Source: Apostichopus japonicus (taxonomy: Eukaryota; Echinodermata; Holothuroidea; Aspidochirotida; Stichopodidae). From it: a DNA stretch of 64,000 bases. A program made the translations under genes and the position numbers. Positions within the stretch are counted from its first letter, which is position 1. Every line of letters begins with the position of its first letter. Shown one piece after another: positions 28,546 through 42,496 of the stretch. The notes beneath the pieces were generated by a model. It was not told the DNA's origin, searched no databases, and saw only the letters and a program-made list of their open reading frames with translations. Location: positions 8,712,001 through 8,776,000 of the forward strand of contig NC_092575.1 of assembly GCF_037975245.1 (NCBI RefSeq). Direction: 5' to 3'.

Positions 28546-31500
28546 ATCGAATGTGCGTTGCCGATAAATCGAATGTACGTTAAGGATCAATCGAATGTTC
28601 GTTGATCAATCGAATGTGCGGTACCGATTAATCGAATGTGCGGTACCGAAAATCAATTTTGCGGTATCGATCAATCGAATGTGCCGTACCGATAAATCGA
28701 ATGGACATTGCCGATAAACCGAATGTGCGGTAAATTTAAATAGAATGTGCGGTACCGTTAAATCGAATGTGCGGTACCGATAAATCGAATATGCGTTACC
28801 AATTCATCGATTGTGCTGTACCGATAAATCGATTGTTCGGTACCGATTAATCGAATGTGAGGTACCGATAAATCGAATGTGCGTTGCCGAAAAATCGAAT
28901 GTGCGTTGCCGAAAAATCGAATGTGCGTTACCGATCAATCTAATGTGCGTTTCCGATCAATCGAATGTGCGGTACCGATCAATCGAATGTGCGGTACCGA
29001 TAAATCGAATGTACGTTGCCGATAAATCGAATGTGCGTAATCGATCAATCGAATGTGCGGTTACGATCAATCGAATGTGCGGGACCTATAAATCAAAATT
29101 GCGGTACCGATAAATCGAATGTGCGTTGCCGATCAATCGAATGTGCGGTACCGATTAATCGATTGTTCGGTACCGATCAATCGAATGTGCGGTACCGATC
29201 GATCGAATGTGCGGTACCGATCAATCGAATGTGCGGTACCGAACAATCGAATATGTGTTACTAATTAATGGATTGTGCTGCACCGATCAATCGAATGTGC
29301 GGTACCGATCTATCGAATGTGTGGTACCTATTAAACGAAATTGCGGTACTGATCAATCGAATGTGCAGTACCGATCAGTCGAATGTGCGGTACCGATAAA
29401 TCGAATATGCGTTACCAATTCATCGATTGTGCGGTACCGATAAATCGATTGTTCGGTACCGATTAATCGAATGTGCGGTGACGATCAATCGAATGTGCGT
29501 TGCCGATAAATAGAATATGCGGTACAGATCAATCGAATGTGCGTTACCAATTAATGGATTGTGCTGTACCGATCAATCGATTGTGCGGTACCTATCAATC
29601 GAATGTGTGGTACCTATCAATCGAATGTGCGGTACATTAAAATAGAATGTGCGATACCGATAAATCGAATGTGCGGTACCGATAAATCGAATGTGCGTTG
29701 CCCATAAATCGAATGTACGTTAAGGATCAATCGAATGTGCGTTGATCAATCGAATGTGCGGTACCGATTAATCGAATGTGCGGTACCGATAAATCGAATG
29801 GACATTGACGATAAACCGAATGTGCGGTAAATTTAAATAGAATGTGCGGTACCGATAAATCGAATGTGCGGTACCGATAAATCGAATATGCGTTACCAAT
29901 TCATCGATTGTGCTGTACCGATAAATCGATTGTTCGGTACCGATTAATCGAATGTGCGGTGACGATCAATCGAATGTGCGTTGCCGATAAATCGAATATG
30001 CGGTACCGATCAATACAATGTGCGGTACCGGTAAATAGAATGTGCGTTGCAGATAAATCGAATGTGCGGTACCGATCAATCGAATGTGCCGTACCGATCA
30101 ATCGAATGTGCGTTGCAGATAAATCGAATGTGCGGTAAATTTAAATAGAATGTGCGGTACCGATAAATGGAATGTGCGGTACCGATCAATCGAATATGCG
30201 GTACCGATCAATCGAATGTGCGTTGCCGGTCAATCGAATGTGCGGTACCGATCAACGAATGTTCGGTGACGATCAATCGAATGTGCGGTACCGATAAATC
30301 ATATAAGCGGTACCGATTTATTGAATGTGCGGTATCGATCAATCGAACGTACGGTACCGATAAATCATATATGCGGTACCGATTTATTGAATGTGCGGTA
30401 TCGATCAATCGAATGTGCGTTGCCGATCAATCGAATGTGCGGTACCGATTAATCGATTGTTCGGTACCGATCAATCGAATGTGCGGTACCGATCGATCGA
30501 ATGTTCGGTACCGATAAATCAAATGTGCGTTGCCGAGAAATCGAATGTGCGGTAAATTTAAATAGAATGTGTGGTACCGATAAATTGAATGTGCGTTACC
30601 GATCAACGAATGTTCGGTACCAATCAATCGAATGTGAGGTACCGATAAATCGAATGTGCGGTACCGATCAAGGAATGTTCGGTGACGATCAATCGAATGT
30701 GCGGTACCGATAAATCATATAAGCGGTACCGATTTATTGAATGTGCGGTATCGATCAATCGAACGTACGGTACCGATAAATCATATATGCGGTACCGATT
30801 TATTGAATGTGCGGTATCGATCAATCGAATGTGCGTCGCCGATCAATCGAATGTGCGGTACCGATTAATCGATTGTTCGGTACCGATCAATCGAATGTGT
30901 GGTACCTATTAAACGAATTTGCGGTACTGATCAAACGAATGTACAGTACCGATCAATCGAATGTGCGTTGCCGGTCAATCGAATGTGCGGTACCGATAAA
31001 TCAAATGTGCAGTACCGATAAATCAATTGTGCGGTATCGATCAATCGAATGTGCGGTACCGATAAATCGAATGTGCGGTACATTTAAATAGAATGTGCGG
31101 TATCGATCAATCGAATGTGCGGTGAGGATCAATCGATTGTGAGGTACCGATAAATCGATTGTTCGGTACCGATTAATCGAATGTGCGGTGACGATCAATG
31201 GAATGTGCGTTGCCGATAAATAGAATATGCGGTACAGATCAATCGAATGTGCGTTACCAATTAATGGATTGTGCTGTACCGATCAATCGATTGTGCGGTA
31301 CCTATTAATCGAATGTGTGGTACCTATCAATCGAATGTGCGGTACATTAAAATAGAATGTGCGATACCGATACATCGAATGTACGTTAAGGATCAATCGA
31401 ATGTGCGTTGATCAATCGAATGTGCGGTACCGATTAATCGAATGTGCGGTACCGATTAATCGAATGTGCGGTACCGAAAATCAATTTTGCGGTATCGATC

Positions 31501-34500
31501 AATCGAATGTGCCGTACCGATAAATCGAATGGACATTGCCGATAAACCGAATGTGCGGTAAATTTAAATAGAATGTGCGGTACCGATAAATCGAATGTGC
31601 GGTACCGATAAATCGAATGCGCGTTACCAATTGATCGATTGTGCTGTACCGATAAATCGATTGTTCGGTACCGATTAATCGAATGTGCGGTGACGATCAA
31701 TCGAATGTGCGTTGCCGATAAATAGAATATGCGGTACCGATCAATACAATGTGCGGTACCGGTAAATAGAATGTGCGTTGCAGATAAATCGAATGTGCGG
31801 TACCGATCAATCGAATGTGCGTTGCAGATAAATCGAATGTGCGGTAAATTTAAATAGAATGTGCGGTACCGATAAATGGAATGTGCGGTACCGATCAATC
31901 GAATATGCGGTACCGATAAATCGAATGTACGTTGCCGATAAATCGAATGTGCGTAATCGATCAATCGAATGTGCGGTTACGATCAATCGAATGTGCGGGA
32001 CCTATAATTCAAAATTGCGGTTCCGATCAATCGAATGTGCAGTACCGATAAATCATATATGCGGTACCGATTTATTGATGTGCGGTATCGATCAATCGAA
32101 TATGCGGTACCGATAAATCGAATGTGCGTTACCGATAAATCGAATGCGCGTTACCGATCAACGAATGTTCGGTACCGATAAATCAAATGTGCGGTACCGA
32201 TAAATCGAATGTGCGGTACATTTAAATAGAATGTGCGGTATCGATCAATCGAATGTGCGGTGAGGATCAATCGATTGTGAGGTACCGATAAATCGAATGT
32301 GCGGTAACGATCAATCGAATGTGAGGTACCGATAAATCGAATGTGCGTTGCCGAAAAATCGAATGTGCGTTACCGATCAATCTAATGTGCGTTTCAGATC
32401 AATCGAATGTGCGGTACCGATCAATCGAATGTGCGGTACCGATAAATCGAATGTACGTTGCCGATAAATCGAATGTGCGTAATCGATCAATCGAATGTGC
32501 GGTGACGATCAATCGAATGTGCGGTACCTATAAATCAAAATTGCGGTTCCGATCAATCGAATGTGCGGTACCGATAAATCATATATGCGGTACCGATTTA
32601 TGGAATGTGCGGTATCGATCAATCGAATGTGAGGTACCGATAAATCGAATGTGCGTTGACGAAAAATCGAATGTGCGTTACCGATCAATCTAATGTGCGT
32701 TTCTGATCAATCGAATGTGCGGTACCGATCAATCGAATGTGCGGTACCGATAAATCGAATGTACGTTGCCGATAAATCGAATGTGCGTAATCGATCAATC
32801 GAATGTGCGGTGACGATCAATCGAATGTGCGGTACCTATAAATCAAAATTGCGGTTCCGATCAATTGAATGTGCGGTACCGATAAATCATATATGCGGTA
32901 CCGATAAATCGAATGTGCGGTATCGATCAATCGAATGTGCGGTACCGATTAATCGATTGTTCGGTACCGATCAATCGAATGTACTGTACCGAATAATCGA
33001 TTATGAGTTACTAATTAGTGGATTGTGCTGTACCGATTAATCGAATGTGCGGTACCGATCTATCGAATGTGTGGTACCTATTAAACGAATTTGCGGTACT
33101 GATCAAACGAATGTACAGTACCGATCAATCGAATGTGCGTTGCCGGTCAATCGAATGTGCGGTACCGATCAACGAATGTTCGGTGACGATCAATCGAATG
33201 TGCGGTACCGATAAATCATATAAGCGGTACCGATTTATTGAATGTGCGGTACATTTAAATAGAATGTGCGGTACCGATAAATCATATATGCGGTACCGAT
33301 TTATTGAATGTGCGGTATCGATCAATCGAATGTGCGTTGCCGATCAATCGAATGTGCGGTACCGATTAATCGATTGTTCGTTACCGATCAATCGAATGTG
33401 CGGTACCGATCGATCGGATGTGCGGTACCGATCAATCGAATGTGCGGTACCGAACAATCGAATAGGTGTTACTAATTAATGGATTGTGCTGCACCGATCA
33501 ATCGAATGTGCGGTACCGATCTATCGAATGTGTGATACTGATCTATCGAATGTGCGTTACCGATAAATCGAATGCGCGTTACCGATCAACGAATGTTCGG
33601 TACCGATAAATCAAATGTGCGGTACCGATCAATCGAATGTGCGGTACCGATTAATCGATTGTTCGGTACCGATCAATCGAATGTACTGTACCGAATAATC
33701 GAATATGCGTTACTAATTAGTGGATTGTGCTGTACCGATTAATCGAATGTGCGGTACCGATCTATCGAATGTGTGGTACCTATTAAACGAATTTGCGGTA
33801 CTGATCAAACGAATGTACAGTACCGATCAATCGAATGTGCGTTGCCGGTCAATCGAATGTGCGGTACCGATCAACGCATGTTCGGTGACGATCAATCGAA
33901 TGTGCGGTACCGATAAATCATATAAGCGGTACCGATTTATTGAATGTGCGGTATCGATCAATCGAATGTACGGTACCGATAAATCATATATGCGGTACCG
34001 ATTTATTGAATGTACGGTATCGATCAATCGAATGTGCGTTGCCGATCAATCGAATGTGCGGTACCGATTAATCGAATGCGCGGTACCGATCAACGAATGT
34101 TCGGTACCGATAAATCAAATGTGCGGTACCGATCAATCGAATGTGCGGTACCGATTAATCGATTGTTCGGTACCGATCAATCGAATGTACTGTACCGAAT
34201 AATCGAATATGCGTTACTAATTAATGGATTGTGCTGTACCGATTAATCGAATGTGCGGTACCGATCTATCGAATGTGTGGTACCTATTAAACGAATTTGC
34301 GGTACTGATCAAACGAATGTACAGTACCGATCAATCGAATGTGCGTTGCCGGTCAATCGAATGTGCGGTACCGATCAACGAATGTTCGGTGACGATCAAT
34401 CGAATGTGCAGTACCGATAAATCATATAAGCGGTACCGATTTATTGAATGTGCGGTATCGATCAATCGAACGTACGGTACCGATAAATCATATATGCGGT

Positions 34501-35146
34501 ACCGATAAATCAAATGTGCGGTACCGATAAATCAATTGTGCGGTATCGATCAATCGATTGTGAGGTACCGATAAATCGAATGTGCGGTGACGATCAATCG
34601 AATGTGAGGTACCGATAAATCGAATGTGCGTTGCCGATCAATCGAATGTGCGGTACCGATCGATCGAATGTACGGTACCGATCAATCGAATGTGCGGTAC
34701 CGAACAATCGAATATGTGTTACTAATTAATGGATTGTGCTGCACCGATCAATCGAATGTGCGGTACCGATCTATCGAATGTGTGGTACCTATTAAACGAA
34801 ATTGCGGTACTGATCAATCGAATGTGCAGTACCGATCAGTCGAATGTGCGGTACCGATAAATCGAATATGCGTTACCAATTCATCGCTTGGGCTGTACCG
34901 ATAAATCGATTGTTCGGTACCGATTAATCGAATATGCGGTGACGATCAATCGAATGTGCGTTGCCGATAAATAGAATATGCGGTACAGATCAATCGAATG
35001 TGCGTTACCAATTAATGGATTGTGCTGTACCGATCAATCGATTGTGCGGTACCTATCAATCGAATGTGTGGTACCTATCAATCGAATGTGCGGTACATTA
35101 AAAAAGAATGTGCGATACCGATAAATCGAATGTGCGGTACCGATTA
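28546..35146 (+). repeat. 6,601-bp tandem block, copy 2
   Basis: Direct tandem partner of 21945-28545. Beyond 35146 the sequence follows the same order for a while but with substitutions (AATGTGCG for AATGTTCG at 35195, TGCGTAACCG near 35240), so the third copy is diverged and truncated. Confidence 0.92.
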
Positions 35147-36020
35147 ATCGAATGTGCGTTGCCGATAAATCGAATGTACGTTAAGGATCAATCGAATGTG
35201 CGTTGATCAATCGAATGTGCGGTACCGATTAATCGAATGTGCGTAACCGAAAATCAATTTTGCGGTATCGATCAATCGAATGTGCCGTACCGATAAATCG
35301 AATGGACATTGCCGATAAACCGAATGTGCGGTAAATTTAAATAGAATGTGCGGTACCGTTAAATCGAATGTGCGGTACCGATAAATCGAATATGCGTTAC
35401 CAATTCATCGATTGTGCTGTACCGATAAATCGATTGTTCGGTACCGATTAATCGAATCTGAGGTACCGATAAATCGAATGTGCGTTGCCGAAAAATCGAA
35501 TGTGCGTTACCGATCAATCTAATGTGCGTTTCCGATCAATCGAATGTGCGGTACCGATCAATCGAATGTGCGGTACCGATAAATCGAATGTACGTTGCCG
35601 ATAAATCGAATGTGCGTAATCGATCAATCGAATGTGCGGTGACGATCAATCGAATGTGCGGTACCTATAAATCAAAATTGCGGTTCCGATCAATCGAATG
35701 TGCGGTACCGATAAATCATATATGCGGTACCGATTTATGGAATGTGCGGTATCGATCAATCGAATGTGAGGTACCGATAAATCGAATGTGCGTTGACGAA
35801 AAATCGAATGTGCGTTACCGATCAATCTAATGTGCGTTGCCGATAAATCGAATGTGCGTAATCGATCAATCGAATGTGCGGTTACGATCAATCGAATGTA
35901 CGGGACCTATAAATCAAAATTGCGGTTCCGATCAGTCGAATGTGCGGTACCTATAAATCATATATGCGGTACCGATTTATTGATGTGCGGTATCGATCAA
36001 TCGAATATGCGGTACCGATT
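35147..36020 (+). repeat. Transition zone at the end of the left-arm block family
   Basis: A diverged start of a third 6.6-kb copy fuses to a segment like 25742-26090, and then to one like 5230-5370. At about 36020 the left-arm variant order ends and the family shared with the right arm begins. No non-satellite DNA marks the change. Confidence 0.75.
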
Positions 36021-36461
36021 AATCGAATGTGCGGTATCGATCAATCGAATGTGCGGTATCGATAAATCATATATGCGGTACCGATTTATTGAATGTGCGG
36101 TATCGATCAATCGAATGTGCGTTGCCGATAAATAGAATATGCGGTACAGATCAATCGAATGTGCGGTACCAATTAATGGATTGTGCTTTACCGATCAATC
36201 GATCGTGCGGTACCGATCAATCGAATGTGTGGTACCTATCAATCGAATGTGCGGTACATTAAAATAGAATGTGCGATACCGATAAATCGAATGTGCGTTA
36301 CCGATCAATCGAATGTGCGATTGATCAATCGAATGTGCCTTACCGATTAATCGAATGTGCGGTACCGATCAATCGAATGTACATTGCCTATTTATTGTAT
36401 ATGCGGTTCCGATCAATCGAATGTGCGGTACCGATCAATCGAATGTGCGTTGCCGATAAAT
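36021..36461 (+). repeat. 1,485-bp offset duplication, copy 1
   Basis: The order here recurs at 37506-37946 at constant offset 1,485. It includes the CTTTACCGATCAATCGATCG monomer, the 14-bp palindrome at 36318 and CATTGCCTATTTATTG. After 36461 the copies part (GGGAAATTT against TTCGAACATG). Confidence 0.85.
36318..36331. other. Perfect 14-bp palindrome CGATTGATCAATCG in a 20-bp monomer
   Basis: A shortened monomer in which the core reads as a perfect inverted repeat containing the BclI-type TGATCA. Further copies include 37031, 37473, 39770 and two in a row at 41206-41239, plus several in the right arm (near 50279, 51868, 55957 and 63150). I did not see this version in 1-35 kb, where the related short monomer reads CGTTGATCAATCG and the dyad is broken. 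Confidence 0.8.
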
Positions 36462-37505
36462 CGAATGTGCGGGAAATTTAAATAGAATGTGCGATACCGA
36501 TAAATCGAATGTGCGATACTGATAAATCGAATGTGCGGTAAATTTAAATAGAATGTGCGATACCGATAAATCGAATGTGCGGTACCTATCAATCGAATGT
36601 GCGGTACCGATAAATCGAATGTGCGTTACCGATCAATCGAATGTGCATTGATCAATCGAATGTGCGGTACCGATTAAACGAATGTGCGGTACCGAAATCA
36701 ATTGTGCGGTATCGATCAATCGAATATGCGGTACCGATAAATCGAATGTGCGGTACCGATCAATCGAATGTGCCGTATCGATAAATCGAATGTTCGTTAC
36801 CGATAAATCGAATGTGCGGTAAATTTAAATAGAATGTGCGGTACCGATAAATGGAATGTGCGGTGAGGATCAATCGAATATGCGTTACGGATAAATCGAA
36901 TGTGCGTTACCGATAAATGGAATGTGCGGTAAATTTAAATAGAATGTGCGGTACCGATAAATGGAATGTGCGGGACCGATCAATCGAATGTGCGTTGCCG
37001 ATAAATCGAATGTGCGTTACCGATCAATCGAATGTGCGATTGATCAATCGAATGTGCGGTACCGATAAATCGAATGTGCGGTATCGATCAATCAAATGTG
37101 CGGTTCCAATGAATCGAATGTGCGGTACATTTAAATAGAATGTGCGGTACCGATCAATCGAATGTGCGGTATCGATCAATCGAATATGCGGTACCGATAA
37201 ATCGAATGTGCGTTGACGAAAAATCAAATGTGCGTTTCCGATCAATGTAATGTGCGATACCGATTAATCGAATGTGCGGTACCGATAAATCGAATGTGCG
37301 TTGCCGATCAATCGAATGTGCCGTACCGATCAATCGAATGTGCGTTGCAGATAAATCGAATGTGCGGTAAATTTAAATAGAATGTGCGGTACCGATATAT
37401 GGAATGTGCGGTACCGATCAATCGAATATGCGGTACCGATCAATCGAATGTGCGTTACCGATCAATCGAATGTGCGATTGATCAATCGAATGTGCGGTAC
37501 CGATT

Positions 37506-37946
37506 AATCGAATGTGCGGTATCGATCAATCGAATGTGCGGTATCGATAAATCATATATGCGGTACCGATTTATTGAATGTGCGGTATCGATCAATCGAA
37601 TGTGCGTTGCCGATAAATAGAATATGCGGTACAGATCAATCGAATGTGCGGTACCAATTAATGGATTGTGCTTTACCGATCAATCGATCGTGCGGTACCG
37701 ATCAATCGAATGTGTGGTACCTATCAATCGAATGTGCGGTACATTAAAATAGAATGTGCGATACCGATAAATCGAATGTGCGTTACCGATCAATCGAATG
37801 TGCGATTGATCAATCGAATGTGCCTTACCGATTAATCGAATGTGCGGTACCGATCAATCGAATGTACATTGCCTATTTATTGTATATGCGGTTCCGATCA
37901 ATCGAATGTGCGGTACCGATCAATCGAATGTGCGTTGCCGATAATT
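37506..37946 (+). repeat. 1,485-bp offset duplication, copy 2
   Basis: Partner of 36021-36461, near-identical over the 440 bases. Confidence 0.85.
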
Positions 37947-38559
37947 CGAACATGCGGTACCGATCAATCGAATATGCGTTACAAATTAATGGATTGTGCT
38001 TTACCGATCAATCGATCGTACGCTACCGATCAATGGAATGTGTGCTACCTATCAATCGAATGTGCGGTACATTATAATAGAATGTGCGATACCGATAAAT
38101 CGAATGTGCGGTACCGATCAATCGAATGTGCGGTACCGATCAATCGAATGTGCGGTACCGATAAATCGAATGTGCGTTGCCGATAAATCGAATGTGCGTT
38201 ACCGATCAATCGAATGTGCATTGATCAATCGAATGTGCGTTGCAGATTAATCGAATGTGCGGTACCGAAAATCAATTGTGCGGTATCGATCAATCGAATG
38301 TTCGTTACAGATAAATCGAATGTGCGTTATCGATCAATCGAATGTGCGGTACCGAACAATCGAATGTACCGATAAATAAAATGTGCGGTACCGATCAATC
38401 GAATATGCGGTACCGATAAATCGAATGTGCGTTACAGATAAATCGAACGTGCGTTATCGATCAATCGAATGTGCGGTACTGATAAATCGAATGTGCGGTA
38501 CCGATTAATCGATTGTGCGGTGCCGATCAATCGAATGTGCGTTGACGATCAATCGAATG

Positions 38560-39240
38560 TGCGGTACCTATAAATCAAATTTGCGGTATCGATCAATCGA
38601 AAGTGCGGTACCGATAAATCATATACACGGTACCGATTTATTGAATGTGCGGTACCGATAAATCGAATGTGCGTTGCCGATAAATCGAATGTCCGTTACC
38701 GATCAACGAATGTTCGGTACCGATCAATGGACTGTGCGGTACCGATAAATCGAATGTGCGTTACCGATTCATCGATTGTTCTCTACCGATAAATCAATTG
38801 TTCGGTATCGATTATAGAATGTGCGGTACCGATCAATCGAATGTGCGGTAACGATAAATCGAAGGTGCGGTACCGATCAATCGAATGTGCGTTGCCGATC
38901 AATCGAATGTGCGGTACCGATTAATCGAATGTTCGATACCGATCAATCGAATGTGCGGTACCGATCGATCGAATGTACGGTACCGATCAATCGAATGTGC
39001 GGTACCGAACAATCGAATGTACGTTGCCGATTTATTGTATATGCGGTTCCGATCAATCGAATGTGCGGTACCGATCAATCGAATGTGCGTTACCGATAAA
39101 TCGAACATGCGGTACCGATCAATCGAATGTGCGTTACAAATAAATGAATTGTGCGGTACCGATCAATGGATCGTTCGCCACCGATCAATGGAATGTGTGG
39201 TACCTATCAATGGAATGTGCGGTACATTATAATAGCATGT
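38560..39240 (+). repeat. Paralogous block carrying the LINE's empty target site
   Basis: 38560-38807 matches 43380-43627 (offset 4,820), including the AAGTGCGG, ATATACACGG and TGTTCTCTACCG variants. 38808-39240 matches the DNA just right of the LINE from 49171 (GATTATAGAATG, then the AAGGTGCGG variant). The block is therefore an uninterrupted relative of the disrupted locus, with AATTGTTCGGTA at 38796-38807 in single copy. Confidence 0.88.
38796..38807 (+). other. Empty (pre-insertion) target site
   Basis: Single AATTGTTCGGTA inside a paralogous block whose left side matches the satellite left of the LINE and whose right side matches the satellite right of it. Further empty relatives with the same GTATCGATTATAG continuation lie at 52344-52355, 58110-58121 and 58967-58978. 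Confidence 0.88.
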
Positions 39241-41488
39241 GCGATACCGATAAATCGAATGTGCGGTACCGATCAATCGAATGTGCGGTACCGATCAATC
39301 GAATGTGCGTTGCCGATAAATCGAATGTGCGGTACCGATCAATCGAATGTGCATTGATCATCGAATGTGCGTTGCAGATTAATCGAATGTGCGGTACCGA
39401 TAAATCGAATGTGCGGTACCGATCAATCGAATGTGCCGTACCGATAAATCGAATGTGCGTTACCGATGAATCGAATGTGCGGTAAATTTAAATAGAATGT
39501 GCGGTACCGATAAATAGAATGTGCGGTACCGATCAATCGAATATGCGGTACCGATAAATCGAATGTGCGTTGCCGATAAATCGAATGTGCGTTACCGATC
39601 AATCGGATGTGCATTGATCAATCGAATGTGCGGTACCGATTAATCGAATGTGCGGTACCGAAAATCAATTGTGCGGTATCGATAAATGGAATGAGCGGTA
39701 CCGATCAATCGAATATGCGGTACCGATAAATCGAATGTGCGTTACCGATCAATCGAATGTGCGATTGATCAATCGAATGTGCGGTACCGATAAATCGAAT
39801 GTGCGGTACCGATTAATCAATTTGGGCGGTGCCGATCAATCGAATGTGCGATGACGATCAATCGAATGTGCGGTACCTATAAATCAAATTTGCGGTATCG
39901 ATCAATCGAATGTGCGGTATCGATAAATCATATATGCGGTATCGATTTATTGAATGTGCGGTATCGATCAATCGAATGTGCATTGCCGATAAATAGAATA
40001 TGCGGTACAGATCAATCGAATGTGCGGTACCAATTAATGGATTGTGCTTTACCGATCAATCGATCGTGCGGTACCGATCAATCGAATGTGTGGTACCTAT
40101 CAATCGAATGTGCGGTACATTAAAATAGAATGTGCGGTACCGATAAATCGAATGTGCGTTACCGATCAATCGAATGTGCGATTGATCAATCGAATGTGCC
40201 TTACCGATCAATCGAATGTGCGTTGCCGATAAATCGAACATGCGGTACCGATCAATCGAATGTGCGTTACCAATTAATGGATTGTGCGCTACCGATCAAT
40301 GGAATGTGTGGTACTTATCAATCGAATGTGCGGTACATTATAATAGAATGTGCGATACCGATAAATCGAATGTGCGGTACCGATCAATCGAATGTGCGGT
40401 ACCGATAAATCGAATGTGCGGTACCGATAAATCGAATGTGCCGTACCGATCAGACGAATGTGCGTTACCGATAAATCGAATATGCGGTAAATTTAAATAG
40501 AATGTGCGGTACCGATAAATGGAATGTGCGGTACCGATCAATCGAATATGCGGTACCGATCAATCGATTGTGCGATTGATCAATCGAAGGTGCGGTACCG
40601 ATTAATCTAATGTGCGGTACCGATCAATTGAGTGTGCGGTATCACCAAATCGAATGTGCCGTACCGATCAATCGAATGTGCGGTACCGATGAATAAAATG
40701 TGCGGTACCGATCAATCGAATATGCGGTACCGATAAATCGAATGTGCGTTACCGATCAATCGAATGTGCGATTGATCAATCGAATGTGCGGTACCGATTA
40801 ATCGAATGTGCTGTACCGATCAATCAAATGTGCGGTTCCAATGAATCGAATGTGCGGTACATTTAAATAGAATGTGCGGTACCGATCAATCGAATGTGCG
40901 GTGAGGATGAATCGAATGTGCCGTACGGATAAATCGAATGTGCGTTACCGATAAATCAAATACGCGGTACCGATTTATTGAATGTGCGGTATCGATCAAT
41001 CGAATATGCGGTTCCGATAAATCGAATGTGCGTTGTCGAAAACTCGAATGTGCGTTACCGATCAATCGAATGTGCCGTACCGATAAATCGAATGTGCGTT
41101 GCAGATAAATCGAATGTGCGGTAAATTTAATAGAATGTGCGGTACCGATAAATCGAATGTGCGTTACCGATCAATCGAATGTGCGTTACCGATCAATCGA
41201 ATGTGCGATTGATCAATCGAATGTGCGATTGATCAATCGAATGTGTCTTACCGATTAATCGAATGTGCGGTACCGATATACTGAATGTGCGGTATCGATC
41301 AATCGAATATGCAGTACCGATAAATAGAATGTGCGTTGCCGAAAAATCGAATGTGCGGTAAATTTAAATAGAATGTGCGATACCGATAAATCGAATGTGC
41401 GGTACCGATCAATCGAATACGCGGTACCGATAAATCGAATGTGCGTTGCCGATAAATCGAATGTGCGTTACCGATCAATCGAATGTGC

Positions 41489-41560
41489 ATTGATCAATCG
41501 AATGTGCGGTACCGATTAATCGAATGTGCGGTACCGAAAATCAATTGTGCGGTATCGATA
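41489..41560 (+). repeat. Recurrent higher-order cassette (representative copy)
   Basis: A fixed run of variant monomers: a short TTGATCAATCG unit, a GATTAATCG unit, a CGAAAATCAATTG unit and a CGGTATCGAT unit. The same run occurs in the left arm (near 4662, 6962, 10130 and 11741, with AATTTTG for AATTGTG). It recurs repeatedly from 39.6 kb onward (near 39615, 42016, 42426, 42951, 50760, 51200, 52968, 53820, 54671, 56526, 59590 and 63727). Its presence in both families suggests an ancestral higher-order repeat. Confidence 0.82.
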
Positions 41561-42345
41561 AATAGAATGAGCGGTACCGATCAATCGAATATGCGGTACC
41601 GATAAATCGAATGTGCGTTGCCGAAAAATCGAATGTGCGGTAAATTTAAATAGAATGTGCGATACCGATAAATCGAATGTGCGGTACCGATCAATCGAAT
41701 ATGCGGTACCGATAAATCGAATGTGCGTTGCCGATAAATCGAATGTGCGTTACCGATCAATCGAATGTGCATTGATCAATCGAATGTGCGGTATACCGAT
41801 AAATCGAATGTGCGGTACCGATCAATCGAATGTGCCGTACCGATAAATCGAATGTGCGATACCGATCAATCGAATGTGCGGTAAATTTAAATCGAATGTG
41901 CGATACCGATAAATCGAATGAGCGGTACCGATCAATCGAATATGCCGTACCGATAAATTGAATGTGCGGTACCGATAAATCGAATGTGCGTTACCGATCA
42001 ATCGAATGTGCATTGATCAATCGAATGTGCGGTACCGATTAATCGAATGTGCGGTACCGAAAATCAATTGTGCGGTATCGATCAATCGAATGTGCGGTAC
42101 CGATCAATCGAATGTGCAGTAAATTTAAATAGAATGTGCGGTACCGATAAATGAAATGTGCGGTACCGATCAATCGAATATGCGGTACCGATAAATCGAA
42201 TGTGCGTTACCGATCAATCAAATGAGCGGTTCCAATAAATCGAATGTGCGGTATATTTAAATAGAATGTGCGGTACCGATAAATCGAATGTGTGGTAAAT
42301 TTAAATATAACGTGCGTTACAGATAAATCGAACGTGCGGTACCGA
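41560..42345 (+). repeat. About 936-bp tandem block, copy 1
   Basis: The order recurs at 42497-43280 with an offset that changes from 937 to 935, consistent with small indels near 41795 (GCGGTATACCG). Shared rare variants are AATGAGCGG, AAATTTAAATCG and TTTAAATATAACGTGCG. Confidence 0.85.
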
Positions 42346-42496
42346 TCAATCGAATATGCGGTACCGATAAATCGAATGTGCGTTGCCGATAAATCGAATG
42401 TGCGTTACCGATCAATCGAATGTGCATTGATCAATCGAATGTGCGGTACCGATTAATCGAATGTGCGGTACCGAAAATCAATTGTGCGGTATCGAT

